Positions 7,814 through 16,680 of a DNA stretch of 21,405 nt are shown here, one piece after another (the stretch's first letter is position 1; each line of letters starts with the position of its first letter). Source of the stretch: Chara braunii (lineage: Eukaryota; Streptophyta; Charophyceae; Charales; Characeae); assembly GCA_003427395.1 (NCBI GenBank), contig BFEA01000512.1, forward strand, positions 914,663-936,067. The letters run 5' to 3'. The translations under genes were made by a program, and so were the position numbers. Below the pieces are notes generated by a model. The model was not told where the DNA came from and searched no databases. It worked only from the letters and a program-made list of their open reading frames with translations.

Positions 7814-7902
7814 TTGACTCCTATGGGTGCTTATGCGCACCTGCATTCTATAACTATTATAAACAGAACCAAGAGGAAGGTATGTAATTAGTCTCTGTCT
7901 CT

Positions 7903-8820
7903 GCAAAAGGGGAGGCCGTTAAAACACCCCCAGAGATAGAGAACATCGTCGTTGATCTGTTTAAAGAGCCTACAGGAGTCGTAGACAAGGAGGTTGTCCA
8001 TGCCATAGAGATCATCCCGGGTAGCAAGGCACGAAAAGGAGGAATCTATAGGATGGCTCCGACCAAGTTGGACGAGCTTCGATGACAACTGAAAGAGCTC
8101 TCAGAGAAGGGTTGGATTCGATATAGCTCACCAGTTTTATTTGTTTCAAAGAAAGGGAAACACTAACGATGCGCATTGACTATAGAGGCCTAAATACCAT
8201 CACCGCTAAGAACGCACAGCCCCTACCATGCATCGATGACCTATTGGATAGGGTGCAGGGATGTAAGTATTATACAAAGATAGACTTAAAACTCGGCTAC
8301 CATCAGATGCCATAAGACCAGAGGACCAGCACAAAACCGCATTCCGAACCAGATACGGTCTATACGAGTTTGTGGTGATGCCCGTTGGCCTTTGCAATGC
8401 GCCGGGTACATTCCAGCACGCAATGAATAGGATCTTCCATGACTACTTAGATAAGTTTGTCGTTGTGTACGTCGATGACATACTTATCTTTAGTAAGACT
8501 GTCGAGGAGCATGCTCAACATGTAGATAAGGTACTTTCTCTCCTTCGACAACACAACTATAAGATACAGGCAGAGAATACGAGTTTGGTCACACTCGAAT
8601 CTTGTATTAGGGTCATGAAGTCTCTGCGGACGGGATTAGGCCCGAAGATGCAAAGGTGGCTAGCATACGTGACTGGCCACGACGCCAGTCTGTGACTGAG
8701 GTCAGATCATTCTTGGGAATGCGTGGTTATTACCGCAATTTCGTAAAGAACTATAGCACGATCACATCTCCCTTGACTGATCTAACTCGACTTGACACAC
8801 CATGGGACTGGACCAACGAG
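7903..8820 (+). pseudogene. pol: Element 1 reverse transcriptase, frameshifted
   Basis: The order of RT blocks is intact but spread over three frames. The linker and finger region (GGIYRMAP, ELSEKGWI, SSPVLFVSKKGK) is in frame 1, with a TGA at 8083-8085 and a TAA at 8164-8166. RIDYRGLN to [11 protein letters not shown] follows in frame 3 and stops at 8313-8315. [20 protein letters not shown], the catalytic YVDD (8468-8479) and ILIFS are in frame 2. A further shift near 8600 returns to frame 1 for the thumb (SFLGMRGYYRNFV). Catalytic aspartates survive, so inactivation is by frame breaks. Function: copies element RNA into DNA within virus-like particles. Confidence 0.88.
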
Positions 8821-9484
8821 TGTGAGGCAGCTTTCAAGCGTTTGAAGCATGCACTCACGCATCATCAGGTTCTCATGGTACCCGACCCACAAAGGCCGTT
8901 TGTTGTAACAATTGACGCAAGCCAATATGGCATTGGCGCAGTGCTGGCTCAAGGGAGAAAGTTGAGACTGGTCGAGTACATGAGCAAAAGGATGCCATCA
9001 AAGAAGTTGGCAAAGTCCACCTATGAAAGGGAACTCTACGCCCTCTACAAGGCACTTGTCCACTCGAGACATTATCTGTTGGGACTGTTCTTCTATTTGA
9101 GGACTGACCATCAAACTCTCACGTGGATCAAGAAACAACCTGTTCTCTCATATTCACTCAAACGCTGGATTGAAGTCATAAATCAGTATGACTTCAAGCT
9201 AGACTATGTGAAAGGAGAGTATAAGAAGGTTGCTGATGCGTTGTCGCGTACGGCAGACTACCTGGGTGCGCTCATTACTGAATTTGGCTTATCAGACAAT
9301 GTAACTCGATCTTTGGTGGAGGCCTACAAGGAAGACCGTGTCACGATGGACATCATTAACAAACTCGAGGCCCAGAACAAGGCCACATCTGACAAGTTTG
9401 TGATGGTGGATGGGTTGCTCTTTCTTGAAAAGGCTGGATTTAAGAGACTATTAGTTCCATCTAGGGAGATCTTGCAGTTTATTT
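8821..9484 (+). pseudogene. pol: Element 1 RNase H domain and connection (intact frame)
   Basis: This is the longest uninterrupted pol piece of element 1, in the same frame as the RT thumb (open from about 8656 to the stop at 9499-9501). RNase H motifs are in order: VVTIDASQYGIGAVLAQ (Asp codon 8914-8916), STYERELYALYKAL, YLRTDHQTLTWI, and the last aspartate in VADALSR. It would degrade the RNA strand of the RNA:DNA hybrid. The tail after VADALSR is the usual linker before integrase. It is part of a dead polyprotein, so it is not expected to be made. Confidence 0.88.
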
Positions 9485-10426
9485 TTAGAAGAGTGTCATG
9501 ACGCGACAGGTCATTTTGACTACAAGAAGACTTCTGCTAACTTAGAACAGCGCTTTTGGTGGCCTAACATGCTAGATGACGCAAAGACTTACCTACAGAC
9601 TTGCCAAGTCTGTCAGCAGGACAAGCCGCGGACTCAAGCTCCGCTTGGGTTATTGAAGCCTCTACCCATTCCTGCTGGTCCGAGACAAAGTGTTTCCATG
9701 GATTTCATGGATACACTGGTGACTAGCAACTATGGCAAAAGGCATATCTTCGTCATAGTAGATAGGTTCACCAAGTATGCTAGACTAATTGCCATGTCAG
9801 AGACTGCCAGGACTGAGCACATCATTAAGTTGTTCATGGACAATTGGGTGCGTGACTTTGGACTGCCAAAGACCATTGTTAGTGATAGAGATGTCCGGTT
9901 TACTAGTGAGATGTGGAAGAAGGCCACTGAACAGATGGGCAGCCAGCTTCAGATGACTTCTGGGAATCATCCCAAAGCAAATGGGCAGGCTGAACAGATG
10001 AACCGTGTGGTGCAGCATCTGCTTAGGCATTACATCAAGCGCACCCAGGATGACAAGGATTAGAAACTACCTCTCATCGCCAGTCTGTACAACAATGTTC
10101 TACACAGCACCACCGACGTCAATCCAAATTAACTGCATCTGGGATGGAAGCCTAGACCTGTTCTAGACTTCCTCCTACCTGAAAACCGAATTGCTGCAAC
10201 TCCTGGAACCATTGAATTTGGTGTCCAGTATGAGAAATTGTTGCAGCAGACTGTCGAACACCTCAAGAACTCTCAGGAACCCATGATTGCTTCTGAGAAC
10301 AAGCATCGTCGACAGTCCACATTTCAAGTAAGGGAACCTCTCAGGGTCAAGGCTGGTGAGTTGAGACAGGAGTTCAGCATCTCTAGGAAACTAATGCCTC
10401 AGTATTTCCGTCCCTCGAAAGTTTAG
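9485..10426 (+). pseudogene. pol: Element 1 integrase, broken
   Basis: The frame moves by +1 near 9485. ECHDATGHFDYKKT followed by CQVCQQDK forms the HHCC zinc-binding amino terminus. The catalytic core has SMDFMD (about 9695-9712), VSDRDVRFTS and NGQAEQMNR, giving the D, D, E triad. Stops are at 10061-10063 (TAG after TQDDKD) and about 10129-10131 (TAA), and the frame ends at 10424-10426. The region after the core (EFGVQYEKLLQQTVEHLKN) matches the C-terminal part of Ty3/gypsy integrases. Integrase would join element DNA to the chromosome. Confidence 0.88.
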
Positions 10427-10806
10427 ACATTGTGAGTAATGATTTGGATGGTCGCTCGTACGTCTGTCGTATTCCTGGACACCTACGCACTTACCCTGTT
10501 TTTCACGCCTCCAAGCTTGCACCTTTCACTGAGACAGCACAATTCCCATCATGAAGATCTATGCTGCCCTCAACCATGGATGGCCATGTGGACGTCGACG
10601 ATATCCTGGAGCACAAAGATATGTCTGTTCCCAAGCCAGCTGGCAGGGGTAGACTGCCTAAACCTGCAAGGGAGTACAGAGTATGGTTCAGGCATCATAC
10701 GGATCCTAAGGAAGATCGATGGTTTACGAGGGAGGAACTAGTCAACACATCTCCTTAGATCGTGGCCGAGTATGAGAAGAAACTAAAGGAGAAGGTACCG
10801 GCATGA
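10427..10806 (+). pseudogene. pol: Element 1 integrase tail with chromodomain-like segment
   Basis: Another shift occurs after 10426. Frame 1 then encodes VDVDDILEHKDM, GRGRLPKPAREYRVWFRH and DPKEDRWFTREELV (to about 10755), with a TAG at 10756-10758 and the final stop TGA at 10804-10806. The pattern (I-L-hydrophobic start, YxVxF strand, DRWF then EEL) corresponds to the chromodomain at the end of chromovirus integrases, which in other elements directs insertion into marked chromatin. The matching segment of element 2 is at about 18880-19050. Confidence 0.7.
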
Positions 10807-10825
10807 AGCATCTTAGCGGACTTTC

Positions 10826-10844
10826 GAAGCTAAGGGGGATGGAA
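10826..10844 (+). other. Element 1 polypurine tract
   Basis: GAAGCTAAGGGGGATGGAA, mostly purine, lies immediately before the 3' LTR TGCGAGG. It would prime plus-strand DNA synthesis. Confidence 0.75.
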
Positions 10845-11903
10845 TGCGAGGAGCGAGCCCTCACGGGGCCCTATGTTTTGGGCAAAGGCCTCCAGCAAGC
10901 CGAATGCCCGCCCTAAGTGAAGGCGGGCCTGAATATTCATCAGAGGCCAAAATTTGACACTTTCATATGTGGGTATTCAGGCTCTTGCAGTACGCCAGTT
11001 GGTTGAGTGGACGCGTGAGCCTCACTAAGCTGCGTCGTACAGTTGGCCCAGGCCTTGGAAGTTCCGCTTAGCACATACACACAAAGTCAGGCCGACACAT
11101 CGTGAAGCGGCCACCGGCCTATGAAAAAGCAGAATGGTCGACGCACCTAACCCGGGGCCTTGCACAAATGCAGCAAACGGCCCAAGTTTGGAGACGAAGG
11201 CCGTGCCCAACTGTAACGGGGCCCAGGCCCTCAACTGTAGTGGGCCTGGGTGCAAGGGCTGAGGCCCAACCGAAACCTACTGGAAGCTTCCAGCCAGGCC
11301 ACACGCAGCATCTATAGGAAGTGAGGCAGCCGAGGCGAGGTATGCTGGCCTGTGCAGGCAATGCGGTCCTGCTGCTGCGCTGCTACATTGGATGTTGCGC
11401 TGACGGTCAAGGCGCTGGCGGGGCGCGTAGAGGTGCAGTGGGGCGCTGCAAGGCAGCGGGGCGCAGGCGGCCATAGCCGGGCTGCTGGGCTCCAAGGGGT
11501 AAGAGGGCAGTCTGGTGGTCTTCAAGGGAGGCGAGTGTGGGGTATCAGGGTCTGATGAGGGTGACGAGATACGTACTGGTGCATGAAGAGGTCGACCATG
11601 GTGTTGACATCATGTACATTGGTCTTCGAGAGTCGAAGTGAGCCTGTTGCGTGAACACAGCTGTAGGTAGGATAGTCGAGTAGAGTAGGCTAGGCGCTGG
11701 GCGCCAAACAGAGAGGAGCGACTTTGGATACTGTGTTGGTGTGGCCTGAGGGCTTGAACATTGGCTCATTACTAGATTGTATTGTATCTATTTGGATAGA
11801 TTCTCGGTGCAATTGTGCTCTCTGCTTGTACACGACTACTTGGGCATCTGTGTGATTTCGCAACTTGGTTTTCTCTCTATCGTTCACACTCATATTCCTT
11901 GCA
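10845..11903 (+). repeat. Element 1 3' LTR
   Basis: TGCGAGG...CCTTGCA, aligning with the 5' LTR over its whole length apart from indels and 11843-11890, where this copy keeps what I take to be the original LTR sequence. GCCATAGCCGG lies at 11470-11480. No clear TATA box is seen in this LTR. Confidence 0.92.
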
Positions 11904-12045
11904 CAAATGTGAATGACACGTCAATCACTAAGAGATGCACCATGTAAATTTTGTACCCTCAACGTTGACGAAGATTAACGTGAAATACAACGAAGTCAGG
12001 TAGTGGCGGAATACGGCGCACCCACCCTCATTAGAACCGTATCTG

Positions 12046-12103
12046 GTCGAAAAGTAGCATTGCATCCATTTATCATCACAATCAGGGTGCATTGCGTTCG
12101 CAC
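12046..12103 (+). repeat. dispersed ~56-bp repeat, copy A
   Basis: Core GAAAAGTAGCATTGCATCC, then ATTTATCATCACAATCAGGG and TGCATTGCGTTCG. Copy B at 12190-12245 matches it at most positions. A more diverged copy C lies beyond element 2 at 20272-20335. Confidence 0.75.
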
Positions 12104-12189
12104 ATCAGAGCACTGCACGGCACACTGCCCACCACATCACCATCACTCTCCCAACCGGAATTTGGCGCACCTGCATCATGACTTATTGG

Positions 12190-12245
12190 GCCGGAAAGTA
12201 ACGTTGCACCCATTCATCATCACGATCAGGGTGCATTGCATTTGG
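12190..12245 (+). repeat. dispersed ~56-bp repeat, copy B
   Basis: GGAAAGTAACGTTGCACCC, ATTCATCATCACGATCAGGG, TGCATTGCATTTGG. Similarity to copy C continues past the core (GACGGT-AGACA against GACGGTGTAGACA). Confidence 0.75.
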
Positions 12246-12483
12246 GGAACGACGGTAGACATGGCAGCTTCTTCAGCCTTCCCTCCCCTGATCAGGTTTT
12301 TTTCTTCTTTTTTTTTCAATCACCTTAAATATACATAACGGCACTACGCACATGATGACTCCTGTTTTTTATTGTCAAAGTTCGAATAAACAAAACCGTT
12401 AAAGTTCGATTGCTTACAGCTAGCATACTCGCGCACTCACACGTGGACCCATCTTTTTTCTTATTAATTAATCGACAGAGTTT

Positions 12484-12487
12484 GATT
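12484..12487. other. Element 2 candidate target-site duplication, left
   Basis: GATT directly precedes the 5' LTR. GATT also directly follows the 3' LTR (19983-19986). With the next T, which could be flank or LTR, the match is GATTT. Ty3/gypsy insertions usually duplicate 4-5 bp. Confidence 0.55.
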
Positions 12488-13008
12488 TGAAACGGTTTCC
12501 ACCTTTGCAGAAGCAGATGCAGATACCAGGGTTCGATCCCTAGACCTTATCTGCACCCGTGTACAGTATCGAGTAGACCCCTGTGTGTTTTGAACCTTCG
12601 ACCTGTGTTTAGTAGCGACTGTACCTTGTCATAGGTCACTATAGTTGTAGGGGTTCGATCCGTAGATCTCTCAAGTAGGGGTTACAGATGTGTAGAGGTC
12701 GAAACTGGTAGACTGGAAGAAGTCAGCGTAGTCATAGTTAGTGGTGGAGCGGCCATAGCCGCTGTAGTTAGGAGAGAGACGCAAGTGTGTGTGGGTGTGT
12801 GGGAGTGTGTGCGAACAATGGTGTTGGAAACCATAACTAGAGTTGGGTTGTACAGGCGCCGAAGCGCCATAGCCTATTGAAATAATTTACGCCTGAACTG
12901 TGTTCTCGAGTTCGATATCTCTGAGTTTTGAGTGGGCGTTGTGCGCCAGTGTGAATCGCCATCTGTTTGCATGTATGTGAAGCAGAAAAGAAAGCGAGTC
13001 TGATTACA
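12488..13008 (+). repeat. Element 2 5' LTR (internally deleted)
   Basis: TGAAACGG...GATTACA. It aligns with 19138-19982 except that sequence equivalent to 19365-19660 (296 bp) is missing at the 12714/12715 junction, and the G-rich block near 19741-19780 is shorter here. The missing block holds the only clear TATA box of the LTR. Two GGTTCGATCC motifs (12530-12539 and 12652-12661) and GCCATAGC (12752 and 12866) are present. Confidence 0.92.
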
Positions 13009-13009
13009 T

Positions 13010-13025
13010 TGGTATCGAAGATGGT
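13010..13025 (+). other. Element 2 primer-binding site
   Basis: TGGTATCGAAGATGGT lies one base after the LTR terminal CA. It shares TGGTATC with initiator-methionine-tRNA sites but diverges afterwards, so either the primer is a different tRNA or the site has decayed. Confidence 0.7.
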
Positions 13026-13157
13026 TCCTGTTACTCCACGCGCCATCGCCGTTGTTCAAAGTCGGGAGCCATAGCTGTAGTTGCAGCAACGAAGGAGGGT
13101 CCGCCATAGCTGCGCCAAAGGAGTGCGCCGCGAACCCGCACAGAGAACAACGACAAA

Positions 13158-13158
<1 letters not shown>

Positions 13159-13196
<38 letters not shown>
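13159..13196. repeat. (GA)n microsatellite
   Basis: About 18 GA units within the purine-rich part of the element 2 leader. Confidence 0.95.
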
Positions 13197-13199
<3 letters not shown>

Positions 13200-13477
13200 C
13201 GATACAAGATTGTTGTGCGGCCTAAGGGAGAAGGTGGCGGCCATAGCCGCCGAGCTCGGACACAGAGACGACGAGTAAAGAGGAGAGAGAGGGGACGCAG
13301 AGAGGAGAGAGAAGCATAGTTGAGGTGGAGGAGGAAGGAGAGACAAAGAAGGGAGAAAGAGAAGCCATACCATGGGGTGAAGAAGATAAAGACGAAGGCA
13401 AGAGAGAAGCCATAGCCGAGGGAGGACGATGAAGGAAGGTGAAGGGAAGTAAGGAGGGTTGGCGACCATAGCCACAG

Positions 13478-13674
13478 TTGACCGAAGTGTTTACCAGCGT
13501 TGACCACGCGTTTACAAAAGTTGACCGAGTGTTTCTCAGCGTTGACCGGTGTGCATGCTGGCGTTGACCGGAGAGTTGACCAGCGTTGACTACGGAGTTG
13601 ACCGGGGCATGACTAGTGTTGACCAAGGTGATGACCAGGGCGTTGACCGGAGCTGTTGACCACAATGTTTGACC
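13478..13674 (+). repeat. TTGAC(C/T) array in the element 2 leader
   Basis: Twelve same-direction sites start at 13478, 13500, 13521, 13542, 13564, 13576, 13586 (TTGACT), 13598, 13619, 13643, 13656 and 13669. Spacings are 10-13 or 21-24 bp. This could be a decayed minisatellite with a 21-22 bp unit and an 11-bp half-unit. TTGAC(C/T) is the core of the W-box bound by plant WRKY factors, so it may also act as a regulatory cluster. Confidence 0.8.
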
Positions 13675-14016
13675 AAGCTGGAGTTTGTATACTCTCGCCA
13701 AGCCTTCAGCTTATCCCCTCACCCTATGGATGTGCACACACCCCATGGTACTTGCTGAGTCAGTTTGTCTCTTCTTTCTGCATTGAGTCTCCTCTGTCCA
13801 GGTGATAGGAACTTTGTGTATGAGGTCATAGAGCTGCGTTGACCAAACCCACACGGGCTGAGTAGGGCTAAAGGTCGTGGCTGACGACTGACTGACCCGG
13901 AGGACAAACACTCCCAAGGACCAGTACAGACTCGCGGGCTACTGCTCAGTGTGGCATGGTAGGCCCAAAATCCGAGTTGTGGGCTGCACAACCAGTTGTC
14001 TACGTCTTGAGAGGAC

Positions 14017-14101
14017 TTGCTGATCGCGTCGTCCTGTTTGCGCCGTTAAATAATTTGTGAGGAGTTACGGGGGATCTCCTTAAATGCCTCCTGATCAGCA
14101 G
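14017..14101 (+). promoter_or_regulatory. conserved structured leader segment (element 2 copy)
   Basis: Counterpart of 4759-4847 in element 1. The outer stem pairs TTGCTGATC (14017-14025) with GATCAGCAG (14093-14101), with one U-G pair. The inner stem pairs TGAGGAG (14058-14064) with CTCCTTA (14076-14082) around an 11-nt loop containing CGGGGG. The loop-closing pair is G-C here and C-G in element 1, a compensatory change. Confidence 0.6.
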
Positions 14102-14409
14102 TAAGTCCTGTAGTGACAGCTTAGAAGTAGAGTCAGGCTAGAAACCCTAGTTGACGGAGTCCTGAACCGGAGTGAAAGCCATATGGGATTGACTGCAGGT
14201 GCAGAGCACCTAGGTTTGGATTATAAAAGACGGTGGTGGCGAAAGCTTCCGTCAGTCGTGGTAACCTGGCTGGATCAAAGGATAAGGCTCTGTGGTCCGT
14301 AGTTGAGTCAGTCTCAAGTTAAGCCGGTCAGGGGTGAGAGTCTAAGTGGTGAGGAGTGGAACTGTCATCCGGTTGTACACCTTTCACCACAATTGACACG
14401 CGTAGTGGT

Positions 14410-16376
14410 ATGAGCACCACCCCATATACAAAAGAGCAGGAAGAGAGTGTCGCCGCCATACTGAAAGAAAGAAAAGAGAAGGAGGAGGCCAAGAAGAAGG
14501 CCCTGTTGGAAGCAGATGCGGCGAAGAAGAAGAAGCTTGAGGAAGAGATGGAGAGGGTGAAGAAAGAAGAGGAGGAGCAACTTAAGGAAATAGAAGAAGA
14601 AGAACGAGAAGAGGAGATACCCCTGGTGAGGCCTTTGAGGAGAGAGGAAAAAGGGGAATCAAGTGGGACCAGTGAAGATCAGAAGAAACTGGAAAAGATG
14701 GTGATAGAATGGGTGGCTAACTTATCCCTGGGGGAGGATGAAGAAGCATTGATGTACATCCCCCCGGACAAGAGGGATGCTGCAGTGGCGGAGATAAAGG
14801 CCTTGGCAGATCCGTTAGAGCAACATGCCCTAGAAGACGAGAAAAGAATGGAGTGGAAGTTGCGATTGGGAAGGCAGAAGAGGAGGCGCATAGCGGCGGC
14901 CACTGAGCTAGAGAAGGCATTGGCTGCCGCAGCAGAGCAGCATTCAAATGCGCTGGCACAAGGGAACTTACAGAGTAAGGTGGATGCCATAGCAAAAAGT
15001 ATAGATGTATTGATTCGCGTCCAGCAGGAGAAGATGCATGCCTCCAGGGGCCATGACATAGCCCTGCAGTCCATCCGAGTAGGCTTTAGAGATTCCGCCC
15101 ACGATATGACGATGCGGATGGGCTCTGAGATGCGGGGCCGCATATAGAACACAGAACAATTTTGTGTTGGCGCCATAGAGGGCGTCAAGATTGCAGCACC
15201 AAAGGAGGAGGAGGCACGCCCACATAGAGAACGAGTCAAAGTCAAGTTTCCTGACGCTTACAACGGGAAACAAGGGGAGAACTTCGGCAATTGGGAGGCC
15301 AACATTAGCTTCTACGTGCATCTCCAGGATATTATTCCTGAGCAGCAAGTCCTCGTCACGTTCCACGGCCTTAGAGACGAAGCGTCTAGCTTCGCCAGGT
15401 CCTTAGCCCGCGCCGCCAAATGCGACAATGATATGGTGGCGTATTCCACCATTACTCCCCTCAATGAATTCCTGAAGTTACTTCGCGAACGTTTCGCGAA
15501 TGTAACTAAAGGAATTAAGGCCTCAGACAAGCTCCAGTCAATCCACACACGACAGTGGAAGAGTGCAAGGGCACTCAAGGGGGCCATGGATGAGCTTGTC
15601 GCAGTTCCAGACCATGGGGTCACTAAGCCACAGTTGGTTCATTTATTCTATCGTGCGATGCCCGAGAAGCCACAATTGGTTCATTTATTCTATTGTGCGA
15701 TGCCCGAGAATTTGTGTGGGCATTTTATAACAATTCGCGAGAGTAGGGTATGACTTATGATAAGTTAAATCGCGACGTTGTTGCATATGAGGCCCAGTCC
15801 ATGCCAGTGAAGGCCTTTTGGCATAGAGATTTTGAGAAGGGTAAGACGTGGGAGGGCCATACCATTTCAGGGCAGGTTAAGGGGAAGGATAGCCTGATTC
15901 TGACTTTGGATGAGGGAGGAATGGAGGAGGTCCCGTACAGTAAGATAGAGTGGGGCCTTGAAGAGGAAGACAGGAGTGTAGGTCAGGGGAGGTCCTATGC
16001 TGCTGTCGCGGCTGGAGGGAGGTCGCAAGGAAGAAGAGGAGGCTGGGGCCAAGGAGGCCGAGCCACAAGTGGTCGAGGACAGGAGGATCAGGGGTTTGGC
16101 GGCAGAGGAAACCGCCACGAGGGAGGCATGGGTCAAGGTCCCCCGCAAAACTGTCCACGTTCCAATCGGTCACCTTATAGGAGAGGAGGATGGCACCCTG
16201 GCTTGCCACAGGGCAGGCCTTGGGAAGACTTGGGCCTCGATCAGAAAGTCTGGCAGAAGAGGATAGACCAAGATCAATGCATTTACTGCAGTGGTCCGGG
16301 TCACATTACCAAATGCTGCCCAAAATATAGGGAGGCCCGATTTGCTGCACAGGCAGCAAAAGGCAACCGTCGGTAG
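14410..16376 (+). pseudogene. gag: Element 2 gag (capsid-nucleocapsid), nearly intact
   Basis: ATG 14410 opens MSTTPYTKEQEESVAAILKE, followed by about 70 residues rich in Lys and Glu (likely coiled coil). The frame is open to a single TAG at 15145-15147 and then continues in the same frame: KVKFPDAYNGKQGENFGNWE begins the capsid-like domain, followed by ARSLARAAKCDNDMV and LNEFLKLLRERF. It stops at TGA 15751-15753. The next frame picks up with an overlapping ATGA at 15750 (YDKLNRDVVAYEAQ), runs through an Arg/Gly-rich stretch and a CX2CX4HX4C zinc knuckle (16278-16319), and ends at TAG 16374-16376. The protease frame lies directly downstream in phase. Two lesions separate it from an open frame. 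Confidence 0.88.
15625..15708 (+). repeat. 42-bp in-frame tandem duplication in gag
   Basis: Units 15625-15666 and 15667-15708 differ at two bases and encode KPQLVHLFYRAMPE and KPQLVHLFYCAMPE. The duplication is more recent than most lesions in the element. Confidence 0.92.
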
Positions 16377-16680
16377 GGGTCGCAACTGCCCTTACCCCTA
16401 GACCATGTGGAGAAGAGTGTGCGCACCATAGAGAAACTCCCAACCCACGTGTCTAAGGCAGAGGTTGCTGGCCAGTGCCTAGAAAGTTGTCCAGAGACTG
16501 CTTGTGTTAGGGTTTCTCAAGGCACGGCAGAAGAACTGAAGGAGAGAATGCCTGCTTGGGCCAAGATGAAGAAGGATGGGAAAGGACAACTAGTATTGGT
16601 AGATGTAGAGATTTTTAGAGGCAGAGTAGGGCCCCTTATAGACAGTGGGGCCACCCGTAGTTATATTAGTCGTAACCAGA
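16377..16680 (+). pseudogene. pol: Element 2 protease, truncated
   Basis: The frame continues from gag after the TAG at 16374-16376. It encodes a linker (HVEKSVRTIEKLPTHVSKAE), then VDVEIFRGRVGPLIDSGATR with an intact DSG active site (16641-16649) and SYISRNQ. Soon after SRNQ the sequence jumps into the middle of RT, so the C-terminal half of the protease, with its LPFD-LGM region, is missing. No active enzyme is possible. Confidence 0.85.

Larger units (their letters stand above)
2989..11903 (+). mobile_element. Element 1: Ty3/gypsy chromovirus-type LTR retrotransposon (defective)
   Basis: Two LTRs of about 1.06-1.09 kb (roughly 90% identical by eye, with indels) enclose, in order, primer-binding site, leader, gag with a zinc knuckle, protease, reverse transcriptase, RNase H, integrase, C-terminal chromodomain-like segment and polypurine tract. 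The PR-RT-RH-IN order and the terminal chromodomain place it in the Ty3/gypsy chromoviruses. Stops and frameshifts occur in every domain, so it is an old, non-autonomous copy. The outer flanks (AAAGA before 2989, CAAAT after 11903) do not form a target-site duplication. Either the site was altered later or the two ends come from a recombinant. Confidence 0.93.
11904..12487. other. spacer between the two retrotransposons
   Basis: 584 bp with no credible gene. It holds two copies of a ~56-bp repeat (12046-12103 and 12190-12245) and AT-rich sequence to the start of element 2. It may be intronic to the minus-strand host gene. Confidence 0.6.
13026..14409 (+). other. Element 2 untranslated leader
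   Basis: About 1.4 kb without a believable coding frame. Contents in order: GCCATAGC motifs (13068, 13103, 13240, 13409), a GA microsatellite (13159-13196) in a purine-rich stretch to about 13450, the TTGACC array (13478-13674), one more TTGACC at 13839, the structured segment shared with element 1 (14017-14101), GTAAGT at 14101-14106 and a TATA-like TATAAAAG at 14222-14229. Minus-strand open frames over the GA-rich part come from composition. Confidence 0.75.

Noticed and set aside
2984-11908. Target-site duplication for element 1
   Set aside because: AAAGA on the left and CAAAT on the right do not match, and shifting the boundaries by a few bases does not help.
12529-12540. tRNA gene suggested by GGGTTCGATCCC
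   Set aside because: No acceptor stem, anticodon arm or A box at the right spacing. It repeats in both LTRs as part of the LTR.
13478-13674. CRISPR-like array
   Set aside because: The repeated core is only six bases, spacings are 10-24 bp, and the context is a eukaryotic retrotransposon leader.
13031-13701. Long minus-strand open frames in the element 2 leader
   Set aside because: They are serine/leucine or repeat-like translations of the GA-rich stretch and the TTGACC array, with no family features.
14222-14229. TATAAAAG in the element 2 leader as the gag promoter
   Set aside because: It is a single motif downstream of the shared structure, with no counterpart at the same place in element 1. 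Noted in the leader entry only.
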